Positions 17,099 to 24,465 of a DNA stretch of 64,000 nt are shown here, one piece after another. Positions within the stretch are counted from its first letter, which is position 1. Every line of letters begins with the position of its first letter. The stretch covers positions 62,001 through 126,000 of the forward strand of contig NZ_BAMO01000007.1 of assembly GCF_000615945.1 (NCBI RefSeq), given 5' to 3'. The position numbers were made by a program, and so were the translations under genes. Under the pieces are notes generated by a model. The model was not told the origin of the DNA and made no database searches. It was given only the letters and a program-made list of their open reading frames with translations. This DNA comes from Caldalkalibacillus mannanilyticus JCM 10596 (GTDB lineage Bacteria; Bacillota; Bacilli; Caldalkalibacillales; JCM-10596).

Positions 17099-17449
17099 TT
17101 ATTGTTCATCCCTTGTATCTAGTTCTATTTTTTTCGGCGTGACCATTCCACGTACAAGTTCTTCCTCTACTTGAATAAGGACTTTATCTCCTACTTTAAA
17201 TCCATTTTGTTCACTATTCTTTTCTTCAAATAAAACGTATACTAAATTACCATGATTAAATTCAGTTAACTCTATTGCTGATTTTGTTTTCAAATCCTGT
17301 TCTGAAATATCCCACATGATTTGATAAGCTTGAAAATCCTCTCTATCAACAACACCAATGATATACCCTTTATAATCCCACTTTGTTTCAATTGCTGAGC
17401 ATCCGGTAATTACTAGGATTAGTAAAACAAAAAATAGCATTCTTCTCAC
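17099..17449 (-). CDS. small lipoprotein, DUF3221-like
   Basis: A 116-residue lipoprotein. An N-terminal hydrophobic segment ends in the lipobox VITGC (Cys about 17). It is followed by DYKGYIIGVVD and VGDKVLIQVEE strands typical of small OB-like extracytoplasmic domains (YobA/DUF3221 type). It starts with GTG at 17449 with GGAGG seven bases upstream. It is clearly paralogous to the next gene: both have a Y-x-G-Y-I-V strand, a central W followed by a KT/KH region, a G-D-K-V-x-V-x-x-E-E stretch and the same KKIELDT-DEQ ending. The pair is a recent or maintained duplication. Confidence 0.65.
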   Translation of the reverse strand: MRRMLFFVLLILVITGCSAIETKWDYKGYIIGVVDREDFQAYQIMWDISEQDLKTKSAIELTEFNHGNLVYVLFEEKNSEQNGFKVGDKVLIQVEEELVRGMVTPKKIELDTRDEQ

Positions 17450-17503
17450 TATTTTACCTCCAGTGTTATTTATAAATTTATTAACTAATAGTTATCTACG
17501 AGT

Positions 17504-17851
17504 TTATTGCTCATCACTTGTATCTAGTTCTATTTTCTTTGCCTTAGCCACATGGTTTTCATCCATTTTTTCTTCTGTCCAGACAAAGACTTTATCACCA
17601 ATATTATATTTGCTCTCACCTTCATAAAGAAGCACAAGTATATTATCTTTTACTTCAGCATATATGAATTCAGGGTGTTTTGTTAAAACGTCTTCTTTTG
17701 TAGTTCCCCAAACGATAACGTATACTTGATCTGTTTCGTTTTCGTTTTGATCTACAATGTATCCATTATAGTCTGGTTCTTTATTATTAGGCGAACATCC
17801 AGAAATGGATAAAACTATAACTATGATAAGGAATAGCCATACTCTTTTCAT
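17504..17851 (-). CDS. small lipoprotein, paralogue of the neighbouring gene
   Basis: A 115-residue lipoprotein with lipobox SISGC, then DYNGYIVDQNE and IGDKVFVWTEEKM. It ends in KAKKIELDTSDEQ, almost identical to the end of the adjacent gene. The ATG at 17851 has GGAGGG four to five bases upstream. Like its neighbour it would be anchored outside the cell membrane. Function is unknown. Placement in the cargo region beside the integrase remnant suggests it travelled with the mobile element. Confidence 0.65.
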   Translation of the reverse strand: MKRVWLFLIIVIVLSISGCSPNNKEPDYNGYIVDQNENETDQVYVIVWGTTKEDVLTKHPEFIYAEVKDNILVLLYEGESKYNIGDKVFVWTEEKMDENHVAKAKKIELDTSDEQ

Positions 17852-17912
17852 ACTTCCCTCCAAATTTAATTGTAGCTATTATTGGCACTACAGCTAATTA
17901 TCTATAAAAATA

Positions 17913-18452
17913 TCAAGAAACTCTCCCAATTACATTAATTCCATTAATTTTGTTATTTTCGTCTAAATTAAAGATCAATATATAATAAGTCAATTTTTTT
18001 GATTCATCTTGATAGGCTTTGTTAATGCTACTTTCATGTTTAGCGAACTCCGATTTCACTAACTTTTCGTTCTCTATAATATATAACAGATGATATGCTT
18101 CTAAACCATTATCCCAAGTCGGTCTGTGTCCATATGCTTCTTCAACTTCATCTAAGGTACTTCCCACTCCAATGCCTTTCATCTTGTATCTTGCTCCGTC
18201 AAACCAAAATTGAAGCAAAAATCCCTCTTTAAATTGCAATTTTAAATGATCGTATTCATATTCATTATTATTTGCTGAATAGGGTTTCCCTAATTTCTGA
18301 ATAACTTTCTTTTCTGTATCCCTAAAATCTAGAATAAGTTCTTTTCCTGTTTCTGTATCTTCAAGAGATATCAACTCCGTACCAGGAGTGTTTTCAACAA
18401 CAGTGCACCCTACTAACAATAAGACTAGTAACAAGCAAAATAATAACCTCAT
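17913..18452 (-). CDS. hypothetical lipoprotein
   Basis: A 179-residue protein with a clear lipoprotein signal (MRLLFCLLLVLLLVGC, Cys 16). The mature part contains a repeated small-domain pattern (EKKVIQKLGKP and GIGVGSTLDEVEEAYGHRP), resembling the G-x-S-x-x-E-V turn of BamE/SmpA-like folds seen in many Gram-positive lipoproteins. It is the first gene of a possible run of three lipoproteins, but spacing of about 60 bases leaves room for separate promoters. I cannot name a function. Confidence 0.6.
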   Translation of the reverse strand: MRLLFCLLLVLLLVGCTVVENTPGTELISLEDTETGKELILDFRDTEKKVIQKLGKPYSANNNEYEYDHLKLQFKEGFLLQFWFDGARYKMKGIGVGSTLDEVEEAYGHRPTWDNGLEAYHLLYIIENEKLVKSEFAKHESSINKAYQDESKKLTYYILIFNLDENNKINGINVIGRVS

Positions 18453-18583
18453 TTTAAAAACTCCTAATTTTTCTTATTTTAACTATTTCATGAACAGCAC
18501 AGTATATTATACTTAGTATTGTTCATTTAGTTTCTATAAAGGAGTTTTAAAAGGTAGAGCAATAGACAACAATGACTGATAGA

Positions 18584-18617
18584 ATAATATGGGGATGGTC
18601 TCTCATCCCCATATTAT
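18584..18617. terminator. perfect 14-bp hairpin
   Basis: The stem ATAATATGGGGATG pairs perfectly with its complement across a six-base loop. There is no clear T run on either side, so it may be a terminator or a regulatory structure between the divergent cargo genes. Confidence 0.4.
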
Positions 18618-18638
18618 ATTTAATAAAAGGTGTTCGTC

Positions 18639-18922
18639 ATGCAACCTTTTACAAAAATTACCTTAAGTGTAGACATACAATATAAAGATCGAGTGCGTCA
18701 ATTACTAGAAGAGCAGTTTTTTGCTACTAGTATTCCAATGTCACCAATAAAGATAGATACTTCAAAACTAGGAAAAGATTAATGGTTAATGTTGACGATT
18801 ATTTTTGGCTAATATCAGAAAGAATGGCTTCCATGTTAGAAGACTGGAAACTATTCCCGTCGAAGGGGACTCTATTGCATTTAAACCTTTGGTATTTTGA
18901 ACCCATTGTTTGTGTAAATTAA
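18639..18922 (+). pseudogene. small hypothetical gene, possibly split by one missing base
   Basis: Two short frames abut as TAATG. The first (18639-18782, 47 codons) starts MQPFTKITLSVDIQYKDRVRQ after a good AAAGGTG site. The second (18782-18922, 46 codons) starts MVNVDDYFWLISERMASMLEDW. Restoring one T at about 18779 would fuse them into a single protein of about 94 residues reading SKLGKDLMVNVDDYFWL. I do not recognise the product. A small immunity-type protein would fit the context, but that is speculation. Confidence 0.35.
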
Positions 18923-18963
18923 GATAAATGGATGTACACTATTACCTTTGAGGAGATTTAAAA

Positions 18964-19455
18964 ATGGAAGAACTACTAATAAAAGAAGGAAGCTCAGTCG
19001 GTTTAATTCATCTTGGGATGGCTAAAGAAGAAGTTGAGCCCATCGTCACATTATACTGTGATAAGTATTGTAACTTACACGACAGCTCGTTTATGCTGGC
19101 TTACGACAATGCAGGAAGAATTACTCATATTCAGTTAGTCATAGAGGATTTACGAGAGCATTTTAATTGTACATTAAGAGGAATCGATCTTTTCAACACA
19201 AAAGCTGATCAACTTGTAGAGATGCTCGATAAAATCTCTCCCTACATCAGAAATGAAGATGCAGAAATCGGGTATACATACAAGTTTCCAGAGCTAGGAA
19301 TGGAACTCTGGCGTGGGCGGATATGTACAGAAGAAGACCTTAAAGCGGATTGGTTTAAAGAAATGTCACTCGATAACCAAGAGGACGAAAAAAGATTTCT
19401 TTATTTTGAAACTGTGTCTTTTTCAAATAAGCATAGTTTTGTCATTGATCAATAG
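18964..19455 (+). CDS. hypothetical protein
   Basis: A 163-residue acidic soluble protein. The N-terminus (GSSVGLIHLGMAKEEVEPIV) shows the G-x-I-x-L-G-M-x-x-x-E-V pattern found in several small Bacillales proteins, and is followed by an AYDNAGRITHIQLVI strand pair. There is no signal peptide. ATG at 18964 with GAGGAG upstream. It runs opposite to the lipoprotein genes, after another small plus-strand gene. Its function is unknown; an immunity-like protein is one possibility. Confidence 0.55.
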   Translation: MEELLIKEGSSVGLIHLGMAKEEVEPIVTLYCDKYCNLHDSSFMLAYDNAGRITHIQLVIEDLREHFNCTLRGIDLFNTKADQLVEMLDKISPYIRNEDAEIGYTYKFPELGMELWRGRICTEEDLKADWFKEMSLDNQEDEKRFLYFETVSFSNKHSFVIDQ

Positions 19456-19466
19456 AAGTACCAGCC

Positions 19467-19496
19467 ACCACAGCTCTGTTAATTATGAGCTGTGGT
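19467..19496 (+). terminator. hairpin after the hypothetical gene
   Basis: A perfect 10-base-pair stem, ACCACAGCTC/GAGCTGTGGT, with a 10-base loop. There is no T run, so termination is uncertain. It sits exactly at the point where the integrase remnant begins. Confidence 0.4.
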
Positions 19497-19750
19497 AAGC
19501 CGATTTACCATACACCCCCTCCAAAATGGTGGAAACGTTTTTGTGAAAGGCACATTCGATTCCACGACTTAAGACATCAACTGCTACATTACTTATTGAG
19601 GATGGCGCTGAAATGAAGGACATTCAAAAACGGCTTAGACATTCTAGGCATCAAACTACAGCGGATATTTATGGGCACGTCACAAAAAAGAGAAGCCGCC
19701 ATACTGCAGAACGGTTTGATAAGTTTAATCCAAAAAGAAAAAATGGATAA
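19497..19750 (+). pseudogene. 3' remnant of a tyrosine integrase
   Basis: The last 85 or so codons of a phage tyrosine recombinase. KPIYHTPPPKWWKRFCERH is followed by IRFHDLRH, then, after restoring one base at about 19577, TATLLIEDGAEMKDIQKRLRHSRHQTTADIYGHVTKK. The conserved catalytic residues of the C-terminal half are visible: R-H in DLRH, H/R in the RLRHSR segment and Y in IYGHV. The N-terminal and core parts are absent, so the gene is truncated as well as frameshifted. It points toward the 3' end of tRNA-Leu, the classic attachment geometry. Confidence 0.75.
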
Positions 19751-19758
19751 TAAGTTTC

Positions 19759-19796
19759 GTCCCCAATTTGTCCCCAAACTCATTTTTAGTCCCCAA
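19759..19796 (+). repeat. three GTCCCCAA direct repeats beside the integrase remnant
   Basis: GTCCCCAA occurs at 19759-19766, 19770-19777 and 19789-19796, between the integrase stop codon and the tRNA operon. Short direct repeats in this position resemble arm-type integrase-binding sites of an attachment region. Confidence 0.45.
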
Positions 19797-19809
19797 TAAC
19801 TATTCCAGT

Positions 19810-19842
19810 AAAAAACAAAAAACACCTCACAAAGTGAGATGT
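19810..19842 (-). terminator. terminator of the tRNA operon
   Basis: On the minus strand the stem ACATCTCAC/GTGAGGTGT with a three-base loop is followed by TTTTTTGTTTTTT. It lies 18 bases downstream of tRNA-Leu. Confidence 0.8.
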
Positions 19843-19859
19843 ATCAAGGTTATTATGTA

Positions 19860-19944
19860 TGGTGCGGTCGGGGGGATTTGAACCCCCACACCCGTTGGGC
19901 ACTACCCCCTCAAGATAGCGTGTCTGCCGTTCCACCACGACCGC
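19860..19944 (-). tRNA. tRNA-Leu (anticodon GAG)
   Basis: An 85-base class II tRNA with encoded CCA. The acceptor stem is GCGGTCG/CGACCGC, the anticodon loop TTGAGGG, the variable arm long, and the T loop TTCAAAT. It is the last gene of the operon; its 3' end faces the integrase remnant and is a likely former attachment site. Confidence 0.93.
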
Positions 19945-19979
19945 ATAAATAAACAATATATCGGTAATAATTAAAGAAA

Positions 19980-20054
19980 TGGCTGGGCTATTTGGATTCG
20001 AACCAAAGAATGACGGAGTCAAAGTCCGTTGCCTTACCGCTTGGCTATAGCCCA
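19980..20054 (-). tRNA. tRNA-Gln (anticodon TTG)
   Basis: A 75-base tRNA with encoded CCA, acceptor TGGGCTA/TAGCCCA and anticodon loop CTTTGAC. Confidence 0.95.
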
Positions 20055-20112
20055 ACAAGGATTAAAAAAAGCTTCTATGGAAGCCTAAATTCATTTACTT
20101 TAGATTAAATGA

Positions 20113-20189
20113 TGGCGGAGCTGACGGGATTCGAACCCGCGGTCTCCTGCGTGACAGGCAGGCATGTTAGGCCTCTACACCACAGCTCC
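20113..20189 (-). tRNA. tRNA-Asp (anticodon GTC)
   Basis: A 77-base tRNA with encoded CCA, acceptor GGAGCTG/CAGCTCC and anticodon loop CTGTCAC. Confidence 0.95.
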
Positions 20190-20212
20190 ATATTCATTTG
20201 AACATCATAAGA

Positions 20213-20288
20213 TGGTGGAGGATGACGGGATCGAACCGCCGACCCCCTGCTTGTAAGGCAGGTGCTCTCCCAGCTGAGCTAATCCTCC
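20213..20288 (-). tRNA. tRNA-Val (anticodon TAC)
   Basis: A 76-base tRNA with encoded CCA, acceptor GGAGGAT/ATCCTCC and anticodon loop CTTACAA. Confidence 0.95.
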
Positions 20289-20317
20289 ATATTGTTAAAT
20301 ACTTGTTTCATTGAAAT

Positions 20318-20392
20318 TGGTGACCCGTAGGGGATTCGAACCCCTGTTACCGCCGTGAAAGGGCGGTGTCTTAACCGCTTGACCAACGGGCC
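20318..20392 (-). tRNA. tRNA-Glu (anticodon TTC)
   Basis: A 75-base tRNA with encoded CCA, acceptor GGCCCGT paired with ACGGGTC (one G-T pair) and anticodon loop CTTTCAC. Confidence 0.95.
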
Positions 20393-20424
20393 ATGATGTA
20401 AAGTTTTTCTTTTGAAAATACAAA

Positions 20425-20516
20425 TGGCGGAGAAAGAGGGATTCGAACCCTCGCGCGCCTTACGACGCCTACTCCCTTAGCAGGGGAGCCCCTTCGGCCA
20501 ACTTGGGTATTTCTCC
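20425..20516 (-). tRNA. tRNA-Ser (anticodon GCT)
   Basis: A 92-base class II tRNA with encoded CCA, acceptor GGAGAAA/TTTCTCC, anticodon loop CTGCTAA and a long variable arm. Confidence 0.95.
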
Positions 20517-20521
20517 ATATA

Positions 20522-20597
20522 TGGCTCCACAGGTAGGACTCGAACCTACGACCGATCGGTTAACAGCCGATTGCTCTACCGACTGAGCTACTGTGGA
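20522..20597 (-). tRNA. tRNA-Asn (anticodon GTT)
   Basis: A 76-base tRNA with encoded CCA, acceptor TCCACAG/CTGTGGA and anticodon loop CTGTTAA. It is the first gene of the operon. Confidence 0.95.
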
Positions 20598-20615
20598 ATA
20601 AGTGGAACAGTTGTT

Positions 20616-20644
20616 ATGATACAATGTCTTGTCCCAAAAATCAA
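20616..20644 (-). promoter_or_regulatory. proximal sigma-A promoter of the tRNA operon
   Basis: TTGATT, 17 bases, then TATCAT on the minus strand, about 19 bases before tRNA-Asn. Confidence 0.6.
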
Positions 20645-20708
20645 GCCCTTATCCAAAAACTTTTTTTGGAAATTTTCTAGGACCTTCTTTTATGGCGACG
20701 GCTTTTAC

Positions 20709-20737
20709 AATATATCATTTTAAATTAAATAAGTCAA
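20709..20737 (-). promoter_or_regulatory. distal sigma-A promoter of the tRNA operon
   Basis: TTGACT, 17 bases, then TATATT on the minus strand, about 110 bases before tRNA-Asn. With the proximal site it forms a tandem pair, as is common for stable-RNA operons. Confidence 0.65.
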
Positions 20738-20820
20738 GCCTTTATCTCTTATTTACGTTTTGGTCTTGTCATTGCTACCTCATTTCGATACACTTTAACC
20801 AAAGAACCCATAGAAAGCGA

Positions 20821-21168
20821 GTGTATGAAGTGAACTATTGTCTGATTCAGGAAGATAAAAAACTGCGTCTAATTAGTATTGTACCCACACATATGTATCA
20901 ATTTACAGCCCTTATTTTCCGCTTGCATAAGGAAGTGAATAAGTTAACGGTAGACAAGCTTCCTCTGATTCCAGAAGTCTTATTAGAATGTAATGAGGTT
21001 GAAGTAGCGGCTGATTCCATTCAAGTTCAGGATGGTTTAGAGTATATAAATGAGTTAGAAGCTCGTTTTGCAGCATTAAAAGAAGAAAACTATCCATTAA
21101 TTTCATTGCTAACAGAAATCCGCGCCTTTCAAGCTCAACTTGAGTATTTATTAGAAGAACAAGACTAA
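20821..21168 (+). CDS. hypothetical protein
   Basis: About 115 residues, acidic and helical toward the end (EYINELEARFAALKEENYPLISLLTEIRAFQAQLEYLLEEQD). The open frame extends upstream to 20629, but that part overlaps the tRNA promoters and reads as non-coding. I therefore take a GTG at 20821 (MYEVNYCLIQEDKKLRLISI); a GTG at 20830 is equally possible, and neither has a strong ribosome site. The family is unknown. It is followed by cmpA in the same direction, so a sporulation link is possible but unproven. Confidence 0.5.
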   Translation: MYEVNYCLIQEDKKLRLISIVPTHMYQFTALIFRLHKEVNKLTVDKLPLIPEVLLECNEVEVAADSIQVQDGLEYINELEARFAALKEENYPLISLLTEIRAFQAQLEYLLEEQD

Positions 21169-21295
21169 GAACCCATTCATATACTGTAGATACCTAAGTA
21201 TGAAAAACTTCTATTCGAAGCCCTTTCGAAGATGTCGTCTAGTCCTTTTTTTAGAAAAAGCTTCGAAGATTAAGGATCTGAATGGAGGGGGTATC

Positions 21296-21442
21296 ATGCC
21301 CGATTGGCTTACACGCCAGTTGCGTCGAGCTTTCCGTAAAAAAGATCGGCGTCAGATATGTATCCTCAATGATTGCTGGTATCTATACCAAAAAACGTAT
21401 CAGTCTGAACACAGTAAAAAAAATGAACCCATCGAAAACTAA
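21296..21442 (+). CDS. cmpA: cortex morphogenetic protein CmpA
   Basis: A 48-residue protein starting MPDWLTRQLRRAFRKKDRRQ and continuing I-C-I-L-N-D-C-W-Y-L-Y. This matches CmpA of Bacillus subtilis (37 residues, MPNWLKKQ... with a conserved L-N-x-C-W-Y-x-Y). In sporulating cells CmpA acts with ClpXP to degrade SpoIVA when the spore envelope is built incorrectly. The ATG at 21296 has GGAGGGGG just upstream; the frame extends further 5' but without a ribosome site. The C-terminal tail is about ten residues longer than in B. subtilis. It is direct evidence for an endospore former. Confidence 0.85.
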   Translation: MPDWLTRQLRRAFRKKDRRQICILNDCWYLYQKTYQSEHSKKNEPIEN

Positions 21443-21448
21443 ATGGAA

Positions 21449-21545
21449 AACCCCCAATGTATTGAGTTCCCTCTTCATCCAGACGATAGTCAATAACGTC
21501 ATTTCCTATTGTGGATGTTGGAGCTACAATCTATTGGGGGTTTAT
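21449..21545. terminator. long-range hairpin between cmpA and tex
   Basis: AACCCCCAAT (21449-21458) pairs with ATTGGGGGTT (21533-21542), extended by ATTG/CAAT inside, followed by TTATTTTATT on the plus strand. The 74-base loop can form smaller stems. It probably serves as a terminator shared by the converging cmpA and tex genes. Confidence 0.5.
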
Positions 21546-21561
21546 TTTATTCTTCATCCGA

Positions 21562-23754
21562 TCATTGAGTAGCGGTGGTAGGATCAAGCATCGTTAACCC
21601 TACTCTCCCTCTTTGGAGATCGATTTGACTAACCCAAACAGTGACAATATCCCCTACAGCTACTATATCAAGAGGATGCGAAACAAAACGGTTTGATAAT
21701 TGAGAAATATGGACTAAGCCATCATTTTTCAGACCAATATCCACAAATGCACCAAAATCGACAACATTCCTTACTGTTCCTTCCAGCTTCATCCCTACTT
21801 GAAGATCTTCTATATGTAAGACATCGGTTAAGAGAAGTGGCTTAGTTAACTGGTCCCTAGGATCTCTTCTTGGCTTCTGAAGGGCTTCAATGATATCCGT
21901 TAGAGTGGGGACACCCATCTCTAATTTAGTAGCCCATTCTTCAATGTTCACTTGATTGAGCGCATCGACCAGCTCCTGACTGCCAATGTGTTCCTTCGTA
22001 AAGCCCAGTTCCTGAATAAAGCGAACCGCTTCAGGATAAGACTCTGGATGAATAGGAGTTTGGTCAAATGGATCTTCTCCGTCAAAGATTCTCAGGAAGC
22101 CTATCGCTTGTTCATATGTTTTTGCTCCCAGCCTCGGAACCTTCATCAGATCCTTTCGCTTCTTATAGACTCCTATTTCCTCTCTATATTTCACAACCTG
22201 ATTAGCTACCGTCTTATTTAAGCCAGATACATATTGTAACAAAGATGATGAAGCGGTATTAACGTCCACTCCCACTTGGTTTACAGCACTCTCAACAACG
22301 AAGGTAAGGCTATCTCCTAACTCATTCTGCGCAACATCATGCTGGTATTGCCCCACTCCAATTGACTTAGGATCAATCTTCACCAATTCAGCTAACGGGT
22401 CCTGCAAACGTCTAGCAATGGAAATCGCACTTCTTTCTGCTACATCTAGCTTAGGAAACTCCTCCTTAGCTAGAGGAGAAGCAGAATAGACACTGGCTCC
22501 CGCTTCATTAATAATAATATAGGCTAGGTTTTCCTCTCTCTCCTTAATCAGAGAAGCAATAAATTGCTCGGTTTCTCGCGAGGCGGTCCCATTTCCTATC
22601 GCAATCACATCAATCTTAAAATCGCTAATATATTGATGTACCCTCGCTTTAGCTTCAGCCACCTTGTTCAGTGGTGGTGTAGGGTAGACCACATCAATCG
22701 CTAAGACTTTTCCAGTGGGATCCACTACCGCTAATTTACAGCCTGTTCGATAAGCAGGGTCCACCCCTAAGACAAACTTTCCGCGCACAGGCGCTTGCAG
22801 CAAGAGCGATTTTAAATTTTTGGAGAAAACCTCAATAGCTTGTACCTCTGCCTTCTCCGTTAACTCTCTACGAACTTCTCGTTCGATTGATGGAGCAATT
22901 AAGCGTTTATAGCCATCCAACACAGCCTGTTCTACATAAAGAGTCGCTGGAGAAGAGGCTTTTTTGATCCATTTTCGTTTCAAGCGAGTTTCAAGTTCCT
23001 CTACGGGAGCTAGGATCTGCACCTTAAGAATCTCTTCTTTCTCTCCACGATTAATCGCTAAGACACGATGAGGCACGATTTTGGCGACCGCTTCGCTGTA
23101 TTCATAGTACATCTCAAATACATTTTTGCCATCCTCTTCATCTTTCTTTTTAGCCGTGATAAGCTGTCCTTTTCGAAAGGTCAGATCTCGAATCCATTTT
23201 CTTGAATCTGGATCATCTGAAACCAATTCCGCAATAATGTCCATGGCTCCCTGTAAGGCATCTTCTTCTGTATGTACCTCTTTTTCCTGCGAAATGTATT
23301 TAGCTGCTTCTTGCACTGGATCTGTCGTTTGAAACAAGAGCAGCCATTCACTAAACGGTTCGAGTCCTTTTTCCTTCGCAATGGTGGCTCGAGTTCGTCT
23401 TTTTTGTTTATAGGGACGATAATAATCCTCTACCTCTTGGAGCTTTTTCGCCTCCAAAATCTGATTCTGTAGCTCCTCCGTTAGCTTCCCTTGCTCATCG
23501 ATTAGACGAATCACTTCTTCTTTTCGTTGATACAGCCCCCGAAGATATTTCACTCGTTCTTCTATGGAACGAATTTGCTCTTCATCTAAGCCACCTGTCA
23601 TTTCTTTACGATATCTAGCGATAAAAGGAACGGTATTTCCTTCATCCAATAATTGAACGGTCGTTTTCAATTGTTTAATAGATAAGTGCAATTCCTCCTG
23701 CACCTGTTGCAGAATCCGGCTCTGAACCTCTTCTATTTCCATCACTTGAGTCAT
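21562..23754 (-). CDS. tex: Tex-family RNA-binding transcription accessory protein
   Basis: A 730-residue full-length Tex protein. In order it has the N-terminal helical Tex domain (VPFIARYRKEMTGGLDEEQIR about 44-65), the YqgF RNase H-like domain (VLGVDPAYRTGCKLAVVDPTG about 328-350), the helix-hairpin-helix region (SSSLLQYVSGLNKTVANQVV... KDLMKVPRLG) and a C-terminal S1 RNA-binding domain (GMKLEGTVRNVVDFGAFVDIG). Tex is a conserved nucleic-acid-binding protein that affects transcription and, in some bacteria, virulence gene expression. It follows rsbX, as in several Bacillales, and has AGGAGG nine to ten bases before the ATG. Confidence 0.95.
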   Translation of the reverse strand: MTQVMEIEEVQSRILQQVQEELHLSIKQLKTTVQLLDEGNTVPFIARYRKEMTGGLDEEQIRSIEERVKYLRGLYQRKEEVIRLIDEQGKLTEELQNQILEAKKLQEVEDYYRPYKQKRRTRATIAKEKGLEPFSEWLLLFQTTDPVQEAAKYISQEKEVHTEEDALQGAMDIIAELVSDDPDSRKWIRDLTFRKGQLITAKKKDEEDGKNVFEMYYEYSEAVAKIVPHRVLAINRGEKEEILKVQILAPVEELETRLKRKWIKKASSPATLYVEQAVLDGYKRLIAPSIEREVRRELTEKAEVQAIEVFSKNLKSLLLQAPVRGKFVLGVDPAYRTGCKLAVVDPTGKVLAIDVVYPTPPLNKVAEAKARVHQYISDFKIDVIAIGNGTASRETEQFIASLIKEREENLAYIIINEAGASVYSASPLAKEEFPKLDVAERSAISIARRLQDPLAELVKIDPKSIGVGQYQHDVAQNELGDSLTFVVESAVNQVGVDVNTASSSLLQYVSGLNKTVANQVVKYREEIGVYKKRKDLMKVPRLGAKTYEQAIGFLRIFDGEDPFDQTPIHPESYPEAVRFIQELGFTKEHIGSQELVDALNQVNIEEWATKLEMGVPTLTDIIEALQKPRRDPRDQLTKPLLLTDVLHIEDLQVGMKLEGTVRNVVDFGAFVDIGLKNDGLVHISQLSNRFVSHPLDIVAVGDIVTVWVSQIDLQRGRVGLTMLDPTTATQ

Positions 23755-23777
23755 GTTCTTATTCCTCCTACCTAACT

Positions 23778-23801
23778 GCCTAAGCCTAAGCCTAAGCCTA
23801 A
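23778..23801. repeat. hexanucleotide tandem repeat
   Basis: GCCTAA is repeated four times without error in the intergenic region between rsbX and tex, 20-odd bases before the tex start. Confidence 0.9.
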
Positions 23802-23862
23802 ATCCATCTCAGTATACCATACTATATCAATATAGGATTCCCTGTTTCCCTCCTAAAAAAGC

Positions 23863-24465
23863 CTATAAAACCTCTCCAAGCAATACGGTTAGATCGTCCG
23901 TTGCTTCTGCTCCTATTTGTCTTAACACTTCTTGATTGACGGTGCTGTTTGGCATACTTTGGATAAAATGAAGAGTGGAAGGAGCTACTTGAAAGCCATC
24001 CGAATACATGATAAATCTGAAAGGACCTTTAACTTGAACCTCTTCCTCTCTAACATGGATTGGCTTACCTGAAAGATAACCAGGTCTAGGTATGCCCCTG
24101 ATTCCTTCATTCGGGGAGGGAAACAAAACAAGCTGAATATTACCGATAGAAGCATATCGAACCACTTCTTCTTGATAAAAAAATTTCATGATTCCGAGCA
24201 CCGCCCCCCGTGAATGGTGAAGTCGATGATTACAAAGCAAAAAAATCTCTTTTAGAGAAAGATGGTGGGATTGCTCCAAACACTGTAACACCTGGGAAGC
24301 GGCTTGAAATGCTTCCTCACCACTGCCTAAACCATCTGCAATCCCGACGATGATGTACTGCTCTGTGTCATAGGTAAAATAGATATCTCCACACATTCTT
24401 TCCCCTTTTTTAGGTTGTTGATATATCGAAAGAATCGCTCGAGAATAGATCACCTGTTTAATCAC
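23863..24465 (-). CDS. rsbX: RsbX phosphatase, feedback regulator of sigma-B
   Basis: A 200-residue PP2C-type phosphatase. ERMCGDIYFTY and VGIADGLGSGEEAFQAASQV carry the metal-binding Asp residues, and FRIMYSDGF-type FIMYSDGFQV lies near the end. RsbX removes phosphate from RsbS and RsbR and so resets the stressosome after stress. It overlaps the sigB stop region by four bases and is the last gene of the operon, as in Bacillus subtilis. Length is close to the family norm. Confidence 0.92.
   Translation of the reverse strand: MIKQVIYSRAILSIYQQPKKGERMCGDIYFTYDTEQYIIVGIADGLGSGEEAFQAASQVLQCLEQSHHLSLKEIFLLCNHRLHHSRGAVLGIMKFFYQEEVVRYASIGNIQLVLFPSPNEGIRGIPRPGYLSGKPIHVREEEVQVKGPFRFIMYSDGFQVAPSTLHFIQSMPNSTVNQEVLRQIGAEATDDLTVLLGEVL

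Noticed and set aside
1-19750. A complete, inducible prophage
   Set aside because: Head, packaging and replication genes are absent from the visible part and the integrase is truncated.
20629-20820. N-terminal extension of the hypothetical gene at 20821
   Set aside because: It overlaps two good promoters of the opposite-strand tRNA operon, and its composition is unlike coding sequence.
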